A stretch of 64,000 nucleotides of DNA from Rhodoferax sp. AJA081-3 (GCF_017798165.1 NZ_CP059068.1:3534001-3598000); one strand, 5' to 3'. Shown: positions 9,784 to 19,458, numbered from the stretch's first letter. A program made the numbers and translations. The notes: generated from the sequence alone by a model not told the origin.

Positions 9784-11015
9784 GCGGGCGCTCCCGTGCC
9801 TGGCAGATCGGCCACGGCATGCCGCAAGGCGTCCAGCAGCAGCTGGATGTCGGCTTCGGTGTGGGTGGCGCACAGGGTGATGCGCAGGCGTGCCGTGCCT
9901 TTGGGCACGGTAGGGGGGCGTATGCCGGGTACACGCAAACCGGCGGCGTCCAGGTGGGCGGCCAGCTGCATGGTGGCGGCGTTTTCGCCAATCACCAAGG
10001 CCTGTACCGGCGTGTCGGACGGCACCAGGTGCCAACCCAGGCCGGGGTGCTCCGCCAGCAGCTGGTTGATGCCGTTGCGCAACTGCGCCTGCAGGTCTTG
10101 GAGCTTGGCGCGGCGGCGATCACCTTCGCCAGACGCCATCAGTTGCAGGCTGGTTAACAGGGCGTGGGCCACGGCCGGCGGTGCGGCGGTGGTGAAGATG
10201 TAGGTGCGTGCGGCCTGCAGCAGGTATTGGGTGATGGTGGGATGTGCCGCCACAAAGGCTCCGGCCACACCGGCCGCCTTGCCCAGCGTGCCCACCACAA
10301 TCAGGCGTTCACTGCACAGGCAAAAGTGGGCTGGAGTGCCCCGGCCCTGGGGCCCGAGCACCCCAAAACCATGGGCGTCATCCACGATCAACCAGGCGTC
10401 GTGGGCCTCGGCAAGGGCCAGCAATTGGTCCAACGGCGCTACGTCGCCGTCCATGCTGAACACCGCATCGGTGACGATCAGCTTGACCTTGGCCGCGCTG
10501 GCACGCAACAGTGCTTCCAGCGCCGCGACATCGCAGTGGGCATAACGTTGCACGGCCGCCTTGGCCAGGCGGGCACCGTCGATGATGGAGGCGTGGTTGA
10601 GTGCGTCCGAAAAAATCTCGGCATCGGCATCGCCCAGGGCGCTGAGCACCGCCAGATTGGCCATGTAGCCGGTACAAAAAAACAGGGCCTGGGCCTGCGG
10701 AATCTGTGGCGCCATCCAGGCGGCCAATGCCTGCTCCAGCTGTTCGTGGGCGAGTCCGTGGCCGCTGATCAGGTGCGATGCGCCCGAGCCCGCGCCATAA
10801 AGCTGCACGCCTTCCGCAAAGGCCTGCGCCAATTGTGGGTGGGCGGCCAGGCCCAGGTAGTCATTGCTGCAAAACATGCGCATCGTGCGCGTCTGGCCAT
10901 TGGCGCCGCGTACCGACTGGGTGGGGGCGGTGGTGCTTTCAGCGACGCGCAGTACGCGGGTCAGGTCTTGGGCTGCAATCGCCTGCAGCTTGTGGTTCAG
11001 GTGGTCAAGCAGCAT
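9780..11015 (-). CDS. bioF: 8-amino-7-oxononanoate synthase BioF
   Basis: PLP enzyme joining pimeloyl-ACP/CoA and L-alanine to give 8-amino-7-oxononanoate in biotin synthesis. It has 411 residues, slightly longer than the common ~385. Visible family features are FCSNDYLGLAAHP near the N-terminus, GSGASHLISGH for substrate binding, the IVDDAHGFGVLG segment and the PLP-lysine motif VGTLGKAAG. The start overlaps the bioA stop region by 11 bases and the stop overlaps the bioD start. Its position in the biotin operon separates it from the related glycine C-acetyltransferase. Confidence 0.94.
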   Translation of the reverse strand: MLLDHLNHKLQAIAAQDLTRVLRVAESTTAPTQSVRGANGQTRTMRMFCSNDYLGLAAHPQLAQAFAEGVQLYGAGSGASHLISGHGLAHEQLEQALAAWMAPQIPQAQALFFCTGYMANLAVLSALGDADAEIFSDALNHASIIDGARLAKAAVQRYAHCDVAALEALLRASAAKVKLIVTDAVFSMDGDVAPLDQLLALAEAHDAWLIVDDAHGFGVLGPQGRGTPAHFCLCSERLIVVGTLGKAAGVAGAFVAAHPTITQYLLQAARTYIFTTAAPPAVAHALLTSLQLMASGEGDRRRAKLQDLQAQLRNGINQLLAEHPGLGWHLVPSDTPVQALVIGENAATMQLAAHLDAAGLRVPGIRPPTVPKGTARLRITLCATHTEADIQLLLDALRHAVADLPGTGAPA

Positions 11016-12447
11016 GGTGCAACACGTCGTTCAGGGTTTGGGTGACGGCCTGGGCCAGGAACTGGGCCGTGGGCTCGTCCACCAGATACGGCGGCATCAG
11101 GTACACCGTGTTGCCTATGGGGCGTATCAGCAGTTCGTGCTGGCGTGCCGCCAAGTGGAAGCGCTCGGCAAAACGCTGGCCCGCCAGTTCGGGTCGCACG
11201 TCGAAGGCCAGGATCATGCCGCGCTGGCGCAGGTGCTGCACCCGTGTGTCAGCCTGCAGTGGCGCAAAGGCTTGCTGCAGCCACGCGGACTGCTGGCGGT
11301 TGTGTTCCAGCACGTTGCCGCTGGCAAAGCGGTCCAGCACCGCATTGGCAGCGGCGCAGGCCAGTGCATTGCCGGTGTAGGAGTGCGAGTGCAAAAAGCC
11401 ACGCGCCACATCGTCGCTCCAGAAACACTGGTACACCGCCTCGGTGGTCAACACCAGGGACAGCGGCAACATGCCACCACTGATGCCCTTGGACAGCGTG
11501 ATGAAGTCCGGCCAGCCAAAGGGATGTGTGCCCCCTGGTGCGCGGGTATGCGCACCTCCCCCCGAGGGGGTCTCGCCCGCTTGGGGCGGCCCGGCACTGG
11601 CGAGCGCCTGCTCAAACGCAAAAAAGGTTCCGGTGCGACCACAACCCACGGCAATTTCGTCGGCGATCAGGTGCACCCCAAACGTGTCGCACAGTGCACG
11701 CACGGCGTGCAGGTACGACGGCGCATGCATGACCATGCCGGCGGCGCACTGCACCAACGGTTCGATGATCAGCGCCGCAATGTGGCCCTGGCGCGCCTCC
11801 AGCAGCTTGCGCAAATCGGCCAGCGCCAGGGCCTCGCTGTCGGGGCCCTGGCGGCTGTCGGGTGATGCCACCACATGGGCCTGCATCAGCAGGGGGGCGT
11901 AGGCATCGCGGAACACGGCCACGTCGGTCACCGCCAGTGCGCCAATTGTTTCGCCGTGGTAACCATGGCGCAGGCACACAAACTCGCGTTTGGCCTCCTG
12001 GCCCCGGTTGCGCCAGGAATGGAAACTCATCTTCAGCGCAATCTCGACTGCGCTGGCGCCGTCGCTGGCAAAAAAGGTGTGGCCCAGTGCGCCACCGGTC
12101 AGGGCCGACAGTTTCTCGGCCAGCTCCACCGCCGGTGCGTGGGTGCAGCCGGCCAGCATCACATGGGCCAGGGTGTCCAGTTGCTGATGGATGGCGCTTT
12201 TGATGCCGTCGTCGGAGTGGCCAAACAGATTGACCCACCAGGAGCTGTTGGCGTCGAAGTAGCGGCGGCCTTCGTAGTCGATCAGCCAGGGGCCATCGCC
12301 CCGTGCAATGGGCAACGGTGGCACCACTGCGGCGCGGGCCATTTGTGTGCAGGGGTGCCAGACGGCGGCCAGGCTGCGGCGCTGCAAGTCGTGTGGGTGG
12401 GGTAGGCCCGCGTGGCTGGGGTCTGTATTGTGGGCGATGTTGGTCAT
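11005..12447 (-). CDS. bioA: Adenosylmethionine-8-amino-7-oxononanoate aminotransferase BioA, with an internal insertion
   Basis: PLP class III aminotransferase using S-adenosylmethionine to convert 8-amino-7-oxononanoate to 7,8-diaminopelargonate. It has 480 residues against about 430 in E. coli. Recognisable parts are RRYFDANSSWWVNLFGH near the N-terminus, LRHGYHGETIGAL, the LIADEIAVGCGRTG loop and the PLP-lysine motif TLSKGISGG. Between FAFEQA and WPDFITLSKG there is about 30 extra residues rich in Gly, Pro and Ala (about 277-307). These coincide exactly with a structured GC-rich DNA repeat at 11528-11616. The frame remains open. First gene of the minus-strand biotin operon; a family A repeat lies about 25 bases upstream of the start. 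Confidence 0.92.
   Translation of the reverse strand: MTNIAHNTDPSHAGLPHPHDLQRRSLAAVWHPCTQMARAAVVPPLPIARGDGPWLIDYEGRRYFDANSSWWVNLFGHSDDGIKSAIHQQLDTLAHVMLAGCTHAPAVELAEKLSALTGGALGHTFFASDGASAVEIALKMSFHSWRNRGQEAKREFVCLRHGYHGETIGALAVTDVAVFRDAYAPLLMQAHVVASPDSRQGPDSEALALADLRKLLEARQGHIAALIIEPLVQCAAGMVMHAPSYLHAVRALCDTFGVHLIADEIAVGCGRTGTFFAFEQALASAGPPQAGETPSGGGAHTRAPGGTHPFGWPDFITLSKGISGGMLPLSLVLTTEAVYQCFWSDDVARGFLHSHSYTGNALACAAANAVLDRFASGNVLEHNRQQSAWLQQAFAPLQADTRVQHLRQRGMILAFDVRPELAGQRFAERFHLAARQHELLIRPIGNTVYLMPPYLVDEPTAQFLAQAVTQTLNDVLHHAA
11528..11616 (-). repeat. Dispersed GC-rich repeat, family B, in frame inside bioA
   Basis: Structured insertion within the bioA coding sequence. It holds a hairpin with arms GGTGCGC/GCGCACC (11537-11556), then a CCCCC-GAGGGGG palindrome. 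A tail TCTCGCCCGCTTGGGG continues into CGGCCCGGC (core 11558-11595). A second copy of the core is at 30314-30350 on the opposite strand. The insertion keeps the reading frame and adds roughly 30 residues. Confidence 0.65.
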
Positions 12448-12471
12448 GGTTGGAGTCGAGAGGCTTCAAGC

Positions 12472-12527
12472 AAAAAAGTGCTCCAGCCCCCGTGTTTGTT
12501 ATAGTTATAGCTATCTATTTAATAGCG
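12472..12527 (+). repeat. Dispersed short repeat, family A, copy 2; supplies the Nudix stop codon
   Basis: The copy reads CTCCAGCCCCCGTG, an AT-rich middle, then the hairpin GCTAT-CTATTTA-ATAGC (12510-12526). The TAG stop and the last few codons of the Nudix hydrolase (minus strand, ending at 12511) lie within the hairpin. The element therefore defines the C-terminus of that protein, and it also occupies the bioA upstream region. Confidence 0.7.
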
Positions 12528-13008
12528 GATTGGTGCCTGCCGTCACACTGGCATCGGCCTGCACCAGCGCCAGCGGGTATCGGGTGCCGCGCAGGTAATC
12601 CTCCATACACTGCACCAGCAACGGGCTGCGGTGGCGTGCGCGGCTGGCGCGTATGTCGTCGGCCGTCATCCACAGGGTGCGCACGATGCCGGTGTCCAGG
12701 CTGCGGTGGGGGTCGCAATCGCCCAACGTGCCGCAGAACGCAAAGCGCAAATAGGTGGTGTCGTCACCACCGGGCGTGGTCTGGCGTGACAGGTACAGGC
12801 CTACCAGGGCGTCCGGGGTAAAAGAGTAGGCCGTTTCCTCTAATGTTTCGCGTATGCAGGCCTGCTCAGGTGTTTCGCCGCAATCCAGGTGGCCCGCGGG
12901 GTTGTTCAGGCGCAGTCCGTCGGTGGTTTCTTCTTCCACCAGTAAAAAAAGGCCGTCCCGCTCTATCACGGCGGCGACAGTAACATTGGGTTTCCAGCGT
13001 GTGTCCAT
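12511..13008 (-). CDS. Nudix hydrolase, NudJ-like
   Basis: A 165-residue Nudix hydrolase. The Nudix box is complete: GHLDCGETPEQACIRETLEE fits G-x5-E-x7-R-E-x2-E-E. The N-terminal KPNVTVAAVIERDGLFLLVEEE and the PAGHLD start of the box resemble NudJ (YmfB), a phosphatase acting on thiamin-precursor pyrophosphates and nucleoside di/triphosphates. In E. coli nudJ is next to mnmA, which supports the subfamily. The last residues (NPLLNR) are encoded by a dispersed repeat. Substrate not provable from sequence. Confidence 0.85.
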   Translation of the reverse strand: MDTRWKPNVTVAAVIERDGLFLLVEEETTDGLRLNNPAGHLDCGETPEQACIRETLEETAYSFTPDALVGLYLSRQTTPGGDDTTYLRFAFCGTLGDCDPHRSLDTGIVRTLWMTADDIRASRARHRSPLLVQCMEDYLRGTRYPLALVQADASVTAGTNPLLNR

Positions 13009-13203
13009 ACCCGATTATCGAAGGGAAATCAAAGGGGAAACCCGGGGCGCCAGCACACCCAAAGCCCGTTTGCCCCAAAACGGGTATTACCTTGCGGATT
13101 GCGGGGGAAATTCAGTTAAGCTGCACGGCGCCGACCGTATGCCGGGTGTTTGGCCGGGCGCTGTTGTTGGACTGTTGCAAATATTTAGCTGAGGAGTTGC
13201 TGC

Positions 13204-14829
13204 ATGCAAACTGGTGTATCTACAGGGACGGCACAGCGCATAGGCGTACCGCGCGAAATTTTCCCGGGTGAAAAACGCGTGGCCACCGTGCCCGAGGTAG
13301 TGGAAAAACTCATCAAGCTGGGCTTTGCGGTATCGGTCGAATCCGGTGCCGGTGACCTGGCCAACTGCAGCGACGACAGCTACCGCGCAGCCGGTGCGCA
13401 GATTGTGGACAGTGCGGCCGCCTTGTGGGCTGCGTCCGACATCGTATTCAAGGTCCGTGGTCCTAGCACCGACGAAGTGGCGCTGATGCGCTCCGGCAGT
13501 ACGCTGATCAGCTTTATCTGGCCTGCCCAAAACCCCGAGCTGATGCAGCAACTGGCGGCCAAACAGGTCACGGTGTTGGCCATCGATGCCCTGCCCCGCA
13601 TGCTCAGCCGCGCCCAGAAGATGGATGCGTTGACTTCCCAGGCCGGCGTGGCCGGCTACCGTGCGGTGATTGAGGCGGCCAACGCCTTTGGCCGCTTTTT
13701 CAACGGCCAGATCACCGCCGCGGGCAAGGTTCCGCCCGCCAAGGTCTTCATCGCCGGTGCTGGCGTGGCTGGTTTGGCAGCCATTGGTACGGCGGCAGGC
13801 CTGGGTGCCATCGTGCGTGCCAACGACACCCGTGCCGAAGTGGCCGACCAGGTCACGTCACTGGGCGGTGAATTCGTCAAGGTGGATTACGCAGAAGAAG
13901 GTGGCGGTGGCGGCGGGTATGCCAAAGTCATGAGTGAAGGCTTTCAGCAGGCGCAGCGCGAGATGTACGCCAAGCAAGCCCGCGAGGTCGACATCATCAT
14001 CACCACCGCGCTGATCCCGGGCAAACCCGCGCCCAAACTGATCACCGCCGAAATGGTGCAGAGCATGAAGCCCGGCAGCGTGATTGTGGACATGGCGGCC
14101 GAGCAGGGTGGCAACTGCGAGCTGACCGAACCCGGCCAAGCGGTGGTCAAACACGGTGTGACCATCGTGGGTTATACCGACCTGGTTTCGCGCCTGGCCA
14201 AACAATCGTCCACACTGTATGCCTCTAACCTGTTCCGCTTATCGGAAGAGTTGTGCAAGACCAAGGACGGCATCATCAACGTCAACATGGAAGACGATGC
14301 CATCCGCGGCCTGACGGTGGTCAAGGACGGCAGCATCACCTGGCCAGCGCCCGCACCCAAATTGCCGGCTGCCCCTGCGGTGGTTGCCAAACCCGCGGCC
14401 ACAACCGCTGCCAAGAAAGCACACGGCCATGGCGCGCCGAGCGAGCCCATGGCGGGCCACAAGCTGGCCATCATGTTTGGTGTGTCGGCCGCGTTGTTCT
14501 GGTTCGTGGGTGCCCACGCACCGGCGGCCTTTTTGGGTCACTTCACGGTGTTTGTGCTGGCCTGTTTTGTGGGCTACATGGTGGTGTGGAACGTCAAGCC
14601 GGCGCTACACACCCCGCTGATGAGTGTGACCAATGCCATCAGCAGCATCATTGCCATTGGCGCCCTGGTGCAGATTGCACCACCACTGGCACCCACGGTT
14701 GCCGAGGTCGCCAACCGCCCCGAGGACTGGATCCGCGGCCTGGCCGCCGTGGGCATTGTGCTCACTGCCATCAATATGTTTGGTGGTTTTGCCGTGACCC
14801 AGCGCATGCTGGCCATGTTCCGCAAATAA
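13204..14829 (+). CDS. pntA: NAD(P) transhydrogenase alpha subunit
   Basis: Proton-translocating Re/Si-specific transhydrogenase, alpha subunit: uses the proton gradient to reduce NADP+ with NADH. At 541 residues it is a fused PntAA-PntAB form. The NAD(H)-binding domain I (about 1-390) has [16 protein letters not shown] at the N-terminus and the Rossmann motif [12 protein letters not shown]. An Ala/Pro-rich linker (about 385-415) leads to four transmembrane helices. AGGAG sits 8 bases before the ATG. It is followed after 27 bases by pntB. Expected location: inner membrane, with domain I in the cytoplasm. Confidence 0.95.
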   Translation: MQTGVSTGTAQRIGVPREIFPGEKRVATVPEVVEKLIKLGFAVSVESGAGDLANCSDDSYRAAGAQIVDSAAALWAASDIVFKVRGPSTDEVALMRSGSTLISFIWPAQNPELMQQLAAKQVTVLAIDALPRMLSRAQKMDALTSQAGVAGYRAVIEAANAFGRFFNGQITAAGKVPPAKVFIAGAGVAGLAAIGTAAGLGAIVRANDTRAEVADQVTSLGGEFVKVDYAEEGGGGGGYAKVMSEGFQQAQREMYAKQAREVDIIITTALIPGKPAPKLITAEMVQSMKPGSVIVDMAAEQGGNCELTEPGQAVVKHGVTIVGYTDLVSRLAKQSSTLYASNLFRLSEELCKTKDGIINVNMEDDAIRGLTVVKDGSITWPAPAPKLPAAPAVVAKPAATTAAKKAHGHGAPSEPMAGHKLAIMFGVSAALFWFVGAHAPAAFLGHFTVFVLACFVGYMVVWNVKPALHTPLMSVTNAISSIIAIGALVQIAPPLAPTVAEVANRPEDWIRGLAAVGIVLTAINMFGGFAVTQRMLAMFRK

Positions 14830-14856
14830 ACACAATAAGAAGAAGGAAGCACACCC

Positions 14857-16275
14857 ATGTCTACCAGTCTGGCCACGGTCGCCTATATCGGCGCCACCAT
14901 TCTTTTCATCCTGAGTCTGGGCGGTTTGTCCAACCAGGAAACCGCCCGCCGCGGCAACCTCTACGGCATGATCGGCATGGCCATCGCCGTGCTGGCCACG
15001 GTATTTGGCCCGCAGGTCACCAGCGCGGGGTATGTCTGGATCATCGGCGCCATGGTGGTTGGTGGGGCCATTGGCCTGTATGCCGCACGCACCGTGCAGA
15101 TGACCCAAATGCCCGAACTGGTCGCGCTGATGCACAGCATGGTCGGTCTGGCCGCCATGTTGGTGGGGTATGCCACCTTTATTGACCCCCAGGCCTCGGC
15201 CGGGTTCACGGGCGCGGCCAAGGCCATCCATGAGATGGAAATCTACATCGGTATCTTCATTGGTGCGGTCACGTTCTCCGGTTCCATCATTGCGTTTGGC
15301 AAGCTGTCGGGCCGTATCGGCGGCAGCCCCCTGTTGCTGCCGGGGCGCCACTGGTTGAATCTGACCGGTCTGTTGGTCGTGATCTGGTTCGCCCGCGCCT
15401 TCCTGAACGCCCACTCCATTGAAGAGGCCATGGTGCCCATCATCGTGATGACCGTGGTGGCGCTGCTGTTTGGTATCCACATGGTCATGGCCATTGGTGG
15501 TGCCGACATGCCGGTGGTGGTGTCCATGCTCAACAGCTACTCTGGCTGGGCTGCGGCCGCTACCGGTTTTATGCTGTCCAACGACTTGTTAATCGTTATC
15601 GGTGCATTGGTGGGCTCCAGCGGCGCCATCCTGTCCTACATCATGTGCAATGCGATGAACCGTAGCTTTATCAGTGTGATTGCCGGTGGATTTGGCACCA
15701 CCGCAGCGGCGCCCAAGCCCACTGGGGATGCGGCACAACCGGCAGGTGAAGTCACGCCCGTGAATGCCACCGAAACCGCCGAACTGCTGCGCGAAGCCAA
15801 AAACGTCATCATCGTGCCCGGCTACGGCATGGCGGTTGCGCAGGCCCAGCACACAGTGTTTGAAATCACCAAGTTCCTGCGGGAGAAAGGCGTCAATGTG
15901 CGCTTCGGCATCCACCCGGTTGCGGGTCGTATGCCAGGCCATATGAACGTGCTGTTGGCCGAGGCCAAGGTGCCCTACGACATCGTGTTCGAAATGGACG
16001 AGCTGAACGACGACTTCCCCACCACCGATGTGACCATGGTCATCGGCGCCAACGACATCGTCAACCCTGCCGCGCAGGACGACCCCACCAGCCCCATCGC
16101 CGGCATGCCGGTGCTGGAAGTCTGGAAGGCCAAGACTTCCATCGTCATGAAACGCAGCATGGCCTCGGGTTATGCCGGGGTGGACAACCCGCTGTTCTAC
16201 AAAGACAACAACCGCATGCTGTTTGGTGATGCCAAGAAGATGCTGGATGAGGTGTTGACGGCACTCAGAGGCTAG
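14857..16275 (+). CDS. pntB: NAD(P) transhydrogenase beta subunit
   Basis: Partner of PntA. It has 472 residues with about eight or nine transmembrane helices in the first ~270 residues. The NADP(H)-binding domain III occupies the C-terminus: [16 protein letters not shown], then [33 protein letters not shown] and a lysine-rich [16 protein letters not shown] segment. These are the standard dIII motifs. AAGAAGGAAG precedes the ATG. Together with pntA it supplies NADPH. Confidence 0.96.
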   Translation: MSTSLATVAYIGATILFILSLGGLSNQETARRGNLYGMIGMAIAVLATVFGPQVTSAGYVWIIGAMVVGGAIGLYAARTVQMTQMPELVALMHSMVGLAAMLVGYATFIDPQASAGFTGAAKAIHEMEIYIGIFIGAVTFSGSIIAFGKLSGRIGGSPLLLPGRHWLNLTGLLVVIWFARAFLNAHSIEEAMVPIIVMTVVALLFGIHMVMAIGGADMPVVVSMLNSYSGWAAAATGFMLSNDLLIVIGALVGSSGAILSYIMCNAMNRSFISVIAGGFGTTAAAPKPTGDAAQPAGEVTPVNATETAELLREAKNVIIVPGYGMAVAQAQHTVFEITKFLREKGVNVRFGIHPVAGRMPGHMNVLLAEAKVPYDIVFEMDELNDDFPTTDVTMVIGANDIVNPAAQDDPTSPIAGMPVLEVWKAKTSIVMKRSMASGYAGVDNPLFYKDNNRMLFGDAKKMLDEVLTALRG

Positions 16276-16358
16276 GGAAAACACCAAGACAGTCTCAGGC
16301 GCCGACCCTGGACATTCACAGGAAAATATCGGGCTACAACTCAGTTGGGAACGCAAGC

Positions 16359-18032
16359 ATGACAGACCGCATTTGGCTCAATAGTTACCCCAAGGGCGTG
16401 CCCGCCGACATCAATGTGGCGGCCTACACCTCGTTGGTGGCCTTGATGGAAGAAAGCTTCCAGAAATACGCCGACCGGGTGGCCTATAACTTCATGGGCA
16501 AGGATGTCACCTATGGCCAGACGGACCGATTCAGCCAGGCGTTTGCGGCCTATCTGCAGTCGCTGGGGCTGACCAAGGGCGACCGTGTCGCCATCATGAT
16601 GCCGAATGTGCCCCAATACCCCGTAGCCGTGGCCGGCATTCTGCGCGCCGGTTTTGTAGTGGTGAATGTCAGCCCGCTGTACACGCCGCGTGAGTTGCAA
16701 CACCAGCTGAAGGACTCGGGCGCCAAGGCCATTGTCATCATCGAGAACTTTGCCACCACGCTGGAAAAGTGCATCGCATCCACACCCGTCAAACATGTGG
16801 TGCTGTGTGCCATGGGTGACCAGTTGGGTCTGCTCAAAGGCACACTCGTTAACTATGTGGTGCGCAATGTCAAAAAGATGGTGCCCGCTTTCAGCCTGCC
16901 CGGCGCCGTGCGTTTTAATGCGGCCATCGCTCTGGGCAACAAGGCGTCGTTCAAAAAACCGGACACCAAGGCCGACGATGTGGCGGTGCTGCAGTACACG
17001 GGCGGCACCACCGGTGTCTCCAAAGGTGCAGTGCTCCTGCACCGCAACGTGATTGCCAATGTGTTGCAGTCCGAGATCTGGAACAGTCCGGCCATGGGCA
17101 CGATCCCGGCTGGTGTGCAACCCACCGGCGTATGTGCCTTGCCGCTGTACCATATCTTCGCGTTCACGGTGGGCATGATGCTGTCCATGCGCCAGGGCGG
17201 CAAGCTGATCCTGATCCCCAATCCGCGTGACATTCCCGCGGTGATCAAAGAGCTGCGCAACCATGTGATCCATACCTTCCCGGCGGTGAACACCCTGTTC
17301 AACGGGTTGGCCAACCACCCCGATTTCAATACGGTGGACTGGAGCAACCTCAAGGTGTCCGTGGGCGGCGGTACGGCCGTGCAGAGTGGTGTGGCCAAGC
17401 TGTGGTTCGAGAAGACCGGCTGCCCCATTTGTGAAGGTTACGGTTTGAGCGAAACCTCGCCGTCCGCCAGTTGCAATGTGGTGACGGCCAAGGAATACAC
17501 CGGCACGATTGGTGTGCCCTTGCCCAATACCTACATGAAGTTGCTGGACGATGATGGCAATGAAGTGGTGGCCGGTGAGCCGGGCGAGATCGCCATCAAG
17601 GGGCCACAGGTGATGGCCGGGTATTGGCAGCGGCCGGACGAAACCGCCAAGGTCATGACCGCCGATGGTTACTTCAAGACCGGCGATGTGGGTGTGGTCG
17701 ATGCACGCGGCTTCTTCAAGATTGTGGACCGCAAGAAGGACATGATCCTGGTCAGCGGCTTCAACGTGTTCCCCACCGAGTTGGAAGACGTGGTGGCCCA
17801 GATGCCCGGCATCATGGAATGTGCCTGCGTGGGTGTGGCGGATGCCAAGACGGGTGAAGCCGTCAAGCTGGTCATTGTCAAGAAAGACCCCAACGTCACC
17901 GAAGCCGACGTGCGTGCCTTCTGCAAGGAAAACCTCACCGGTTACAAACAACCCAAGGTGGTAGAGTTCCGTGGCGAGTTGCCCAAAACACCGGTTGGCA
18001 AAATCCTGCGCCGCGAATTGCGCGACAAGTAA
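16359..18032 (+). CDS. fadD: Long-chain fatty acid-CoA ligase
   Basis: AMP-forming acyl-CoA synthetase (ANL superfamily), 557 residues. The phosphate-binding loop is YTGGTTGVSKGA, the A5-type motif YGLSETSP and the A7/A8 region GYFKTGDVGVVD...DRKKDMILVSGFNVFP. The C-terminal catalytic lysine is in TPVGKILRREL. Length and N-terminal MTDRIWLNSYP match the FadD type that activates fatty acids for beta-oxidation. It follows pntB by 83 bases and ends at a strong hairpin. Chain-length preference cannot be read from the sequence. Confidence 0.92.
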   Translation: MTDRIWLNSYPKGVPADINVAAYTSLVALMEESFQKYADRVAYNFMGKDVTYGQTDRFSQAFAAYLQSLGLTKGDRVAIMMPNVPQYPVAVAGILRAGFVVVNVSPLYTPRELQHQLKDSGAKAIVIIENFATTLEKCIASTPVKHVVLCAMGDQLGLLKGTLVNYVVRNVKKMVPAFSLPGAVRFNAAIALGNKASFKKPDTKADDVAVLQYTGGTTGVSKGAVLLHRNVIANVLQSEIWNSPAMGTIPAGVQPTGVCALPLYHIFAFTVGMMLSMRQGGKLILIPNPRDIPAVIKELRNHVIHTFPAVNTLFNGLANHPDFNTVDWSNLKVSVGGGTAVQSGVAKLWFEKTGCPICEGYGLSETSPSASCNVVTAKEYTGTIGVPLPNTYMKLLDDDGNEVVAGEPGEIAIKGPQVMAGYWQRPDETAKVMTADGYFKTGDVGVVDARGFFKIVDRKKDMILVSGFNVFPTELEDVVAQMPGIMECACVGVADAKTGEAVKLVIVKKDPNVTEADVRAFCKENLTGYKQPKVVEFRGELPKTPVGKILRRELRDK

Positions 18033-18055
18033 ACCACTGCGTGGTGCAAAAAAAC

Positions 18056-18083
18056 AAGCGGCCCGCGGGCCGCTTTGTTATTT
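18056..18083. terminator. Bidirectional rho-independent terminator between fadD and corA
   Basis: Perfect 10-bp inverted repeat AAGCGGCCCG/CGGGCCGCTT at 18056-18075. An A-run lies before it (18047-18053) and a T-rich stretch after it. It lies between convergent genes and can serve both strands. Confidence 0.85.
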
Positions 18084-18091
18084 GCGGGCTA

Positions 18092-19078
18092 CTACTTGAG
18101 CCAGCCGCGCTTGCGGAAGTACCACATGGGCACCAGTGCACTGGCCACCATGAGCCCCAGGGCATAGGGGTAGCCCAGTGTCCAATCCAACTCGGGCATG
18201 AACTTGAAGTTCATGCCGTACAGGCTGGCAATCAGCGTTGGCGGTAACAGCGCCACACTGGCCACCGAGAAGATCTTGATGATCTTGTTCTGGTTGATGT
18301 TGATGAAACCGACGGTGGCGTCCATCAAGAAGTTGATCTTGTCGAACAGGAAAGCCGTGTGGGAATCCAGCGAGTCGATGTCGCGCAGGATCTGGCGCGC
18401 CTCTTCAAACTGCTCACCATTGAGCATCTTGCTGCGCATCATGAAGCTGACCGCGCGGCGGGTGTCCATCACGTTGCGGCGGATGCGGCCATTCATGTCT
18501 TCGTGGCGGGCAATGGCGCCCAGCACCTCGCCGGCCAGTGCATCGGTCACGTCGCCAGACAAGACCTTGGTGCTGACCTTTTCCAGCTCGTCGTAAATGC
18601 CTTCCAGCGTGTCGGCGGAGTATTCTGCGTCGGCATCGAACAGCTTGAGCAAAACCTCTTTGGCATCTTCAATCAGCCCCGGTGCGCGGCGGGCGCGCAT
18701 GCGCAGCAGCCGGAACACCGGCACGTCTTCATCGTGGATGGAGAAGAGCACACCCTTGCTTTTGAGCTCGTCGTTGACCTGGTTCAGAATAAAGGCCACA
18801 CGTACCGTGCGTGGCTCGTCGTCGTCGGCGATCAAGAAGTCGCTGCGGATATGCAGCTCGCCGTTGTCTTCTTCGTAAAAGCGCGCGGATTCTTCGATGT
18901 CTTCGTCCATCGCATCTTCGGGGATGGACAGGCCGTAGTACTGTTTGACCCAGCGTTTTTCTTCTACGGTGGGGGATTCGAGGTCAACCCAGATGGGCTG
19001 GAACTGGGAGAGCTCTTCCAGCGACTCGATTTCTTCCTGAAAGAGCCGTCCGTTGGCGAGCGTGAAAATATTGAGCAT
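18092..19078 (-). CDS. corA: Magnesium/cobalt transport protein CorA
   Basis: Homopentameric divalent-cation channel of 328 residues. A long acidic cytoplasmic funnel is followed by two C-terminal transmembrane helices. The signature GMN (LYGMNFKF) ends the first helix and a positively charged tail (YFRKRGWLK) follows the second. The frame starts at the ATG at 19078, which has no good ribosome site. Instead, an inverted-repeat element begins only 9 bases upstream, so the native leader may have been replaced. Confidence 0.93.
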   Translation of the reverse strand: MLNIFTLANGRLFQEEIESLEELSQFQPIWVDLESPTVEEKRWVKQYYGLSIPEDAMDEDIEESARFYEEDNGELHIRSDFLIADDDEPRTVRVAFILNQVNDELKSKGVLFSIHDEDVPVFRLLRMRARRAPGLIEDAKEVLLKLFDADAEYSADTLEGIYDELEKVSTKVLSGDVTDALAGEVLGAIARHEDMNGRIRRNVMDTRRAVSFMMRSKMLNGEQFEEARQILRDIDSLDSHTAFLFDKINFLMDATVGFININQNKIIKIFSVASVALLPPTLIASLYGMNFKFMPELDWTLGYPYALGLMVASALVPMWYFRKRGWLK

Positions 19079-19458
19079 GGCGATTCAATCGGGGTCAGAT
19101 TCCTGCTGTCCGACACGGACAACGGAGCGTCGCTGCTGCTTTCGCGCAATTGGAATCTGACCCCAATTAAGCGTGAAAGCTACCGACAAGGGTAGTTTTC
19201 CAAGGAATGCTCTCCAAAAGTGCTGATTCTCAAATTATCGCACCGCATTAGTGGGCAATAGACAGACAAAAGCCGGAGTTTGTGCGGGGTCATTGTGTTG
19301 CACAGCGTTACCAAAAAAAGGCATTGCATTTCCCCCATTTCGGGCGCATAGTGATTTGACGGCAATCAATTTAGACCATTTTGGTAGTCGTACTTACCGC
19401 GCCAAACATTGGAACGCAGCGGCAAGGTTTTTAACCCGAGAGCAACTGGAGGCTATTT
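19079..19458. other. 380-bp intergenic region between corA and hpf
   Basis: Divergent spacer containing the inverted-repeat element at 19087-19168 near corA. About 290 bases of more AT-rich sequence follow, expected to hold the hpf promoter. I see no convincing gene in it. GGAGGC at 19448-19453 is a good ribosome site for hpf. I could not place a reliable sigma-70 or sigma-54 promoter. Confidence 0.6.
19087..19168. repeat. MITE/REP-like inverted-repeat element upstream of corA
   Basis: An 82-bp element bounded by near-perfect 17-bp inverted repeats: AATCGGGGTCAGATTCC at 19087-19103 and the complement of AATTGGGGTCAGATTCC at 19152-19168 (16 of 17 match). An inner hairpin TGTCCG-ACA-CGGACA lies at 19107-19121. 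GGGGTCAGA-type ends are, from memory, common beside REP-associated (Y1) transposases, but no transposase gene is present. Confidence 0.7.

Noticed and set aside
16341..17951. A 536-codon minus-strand frame opposite fadD
   Set aside because: It mirrors the codon structure of fadD, is His-rich and matches no family; the plus-strand ligase is certain.
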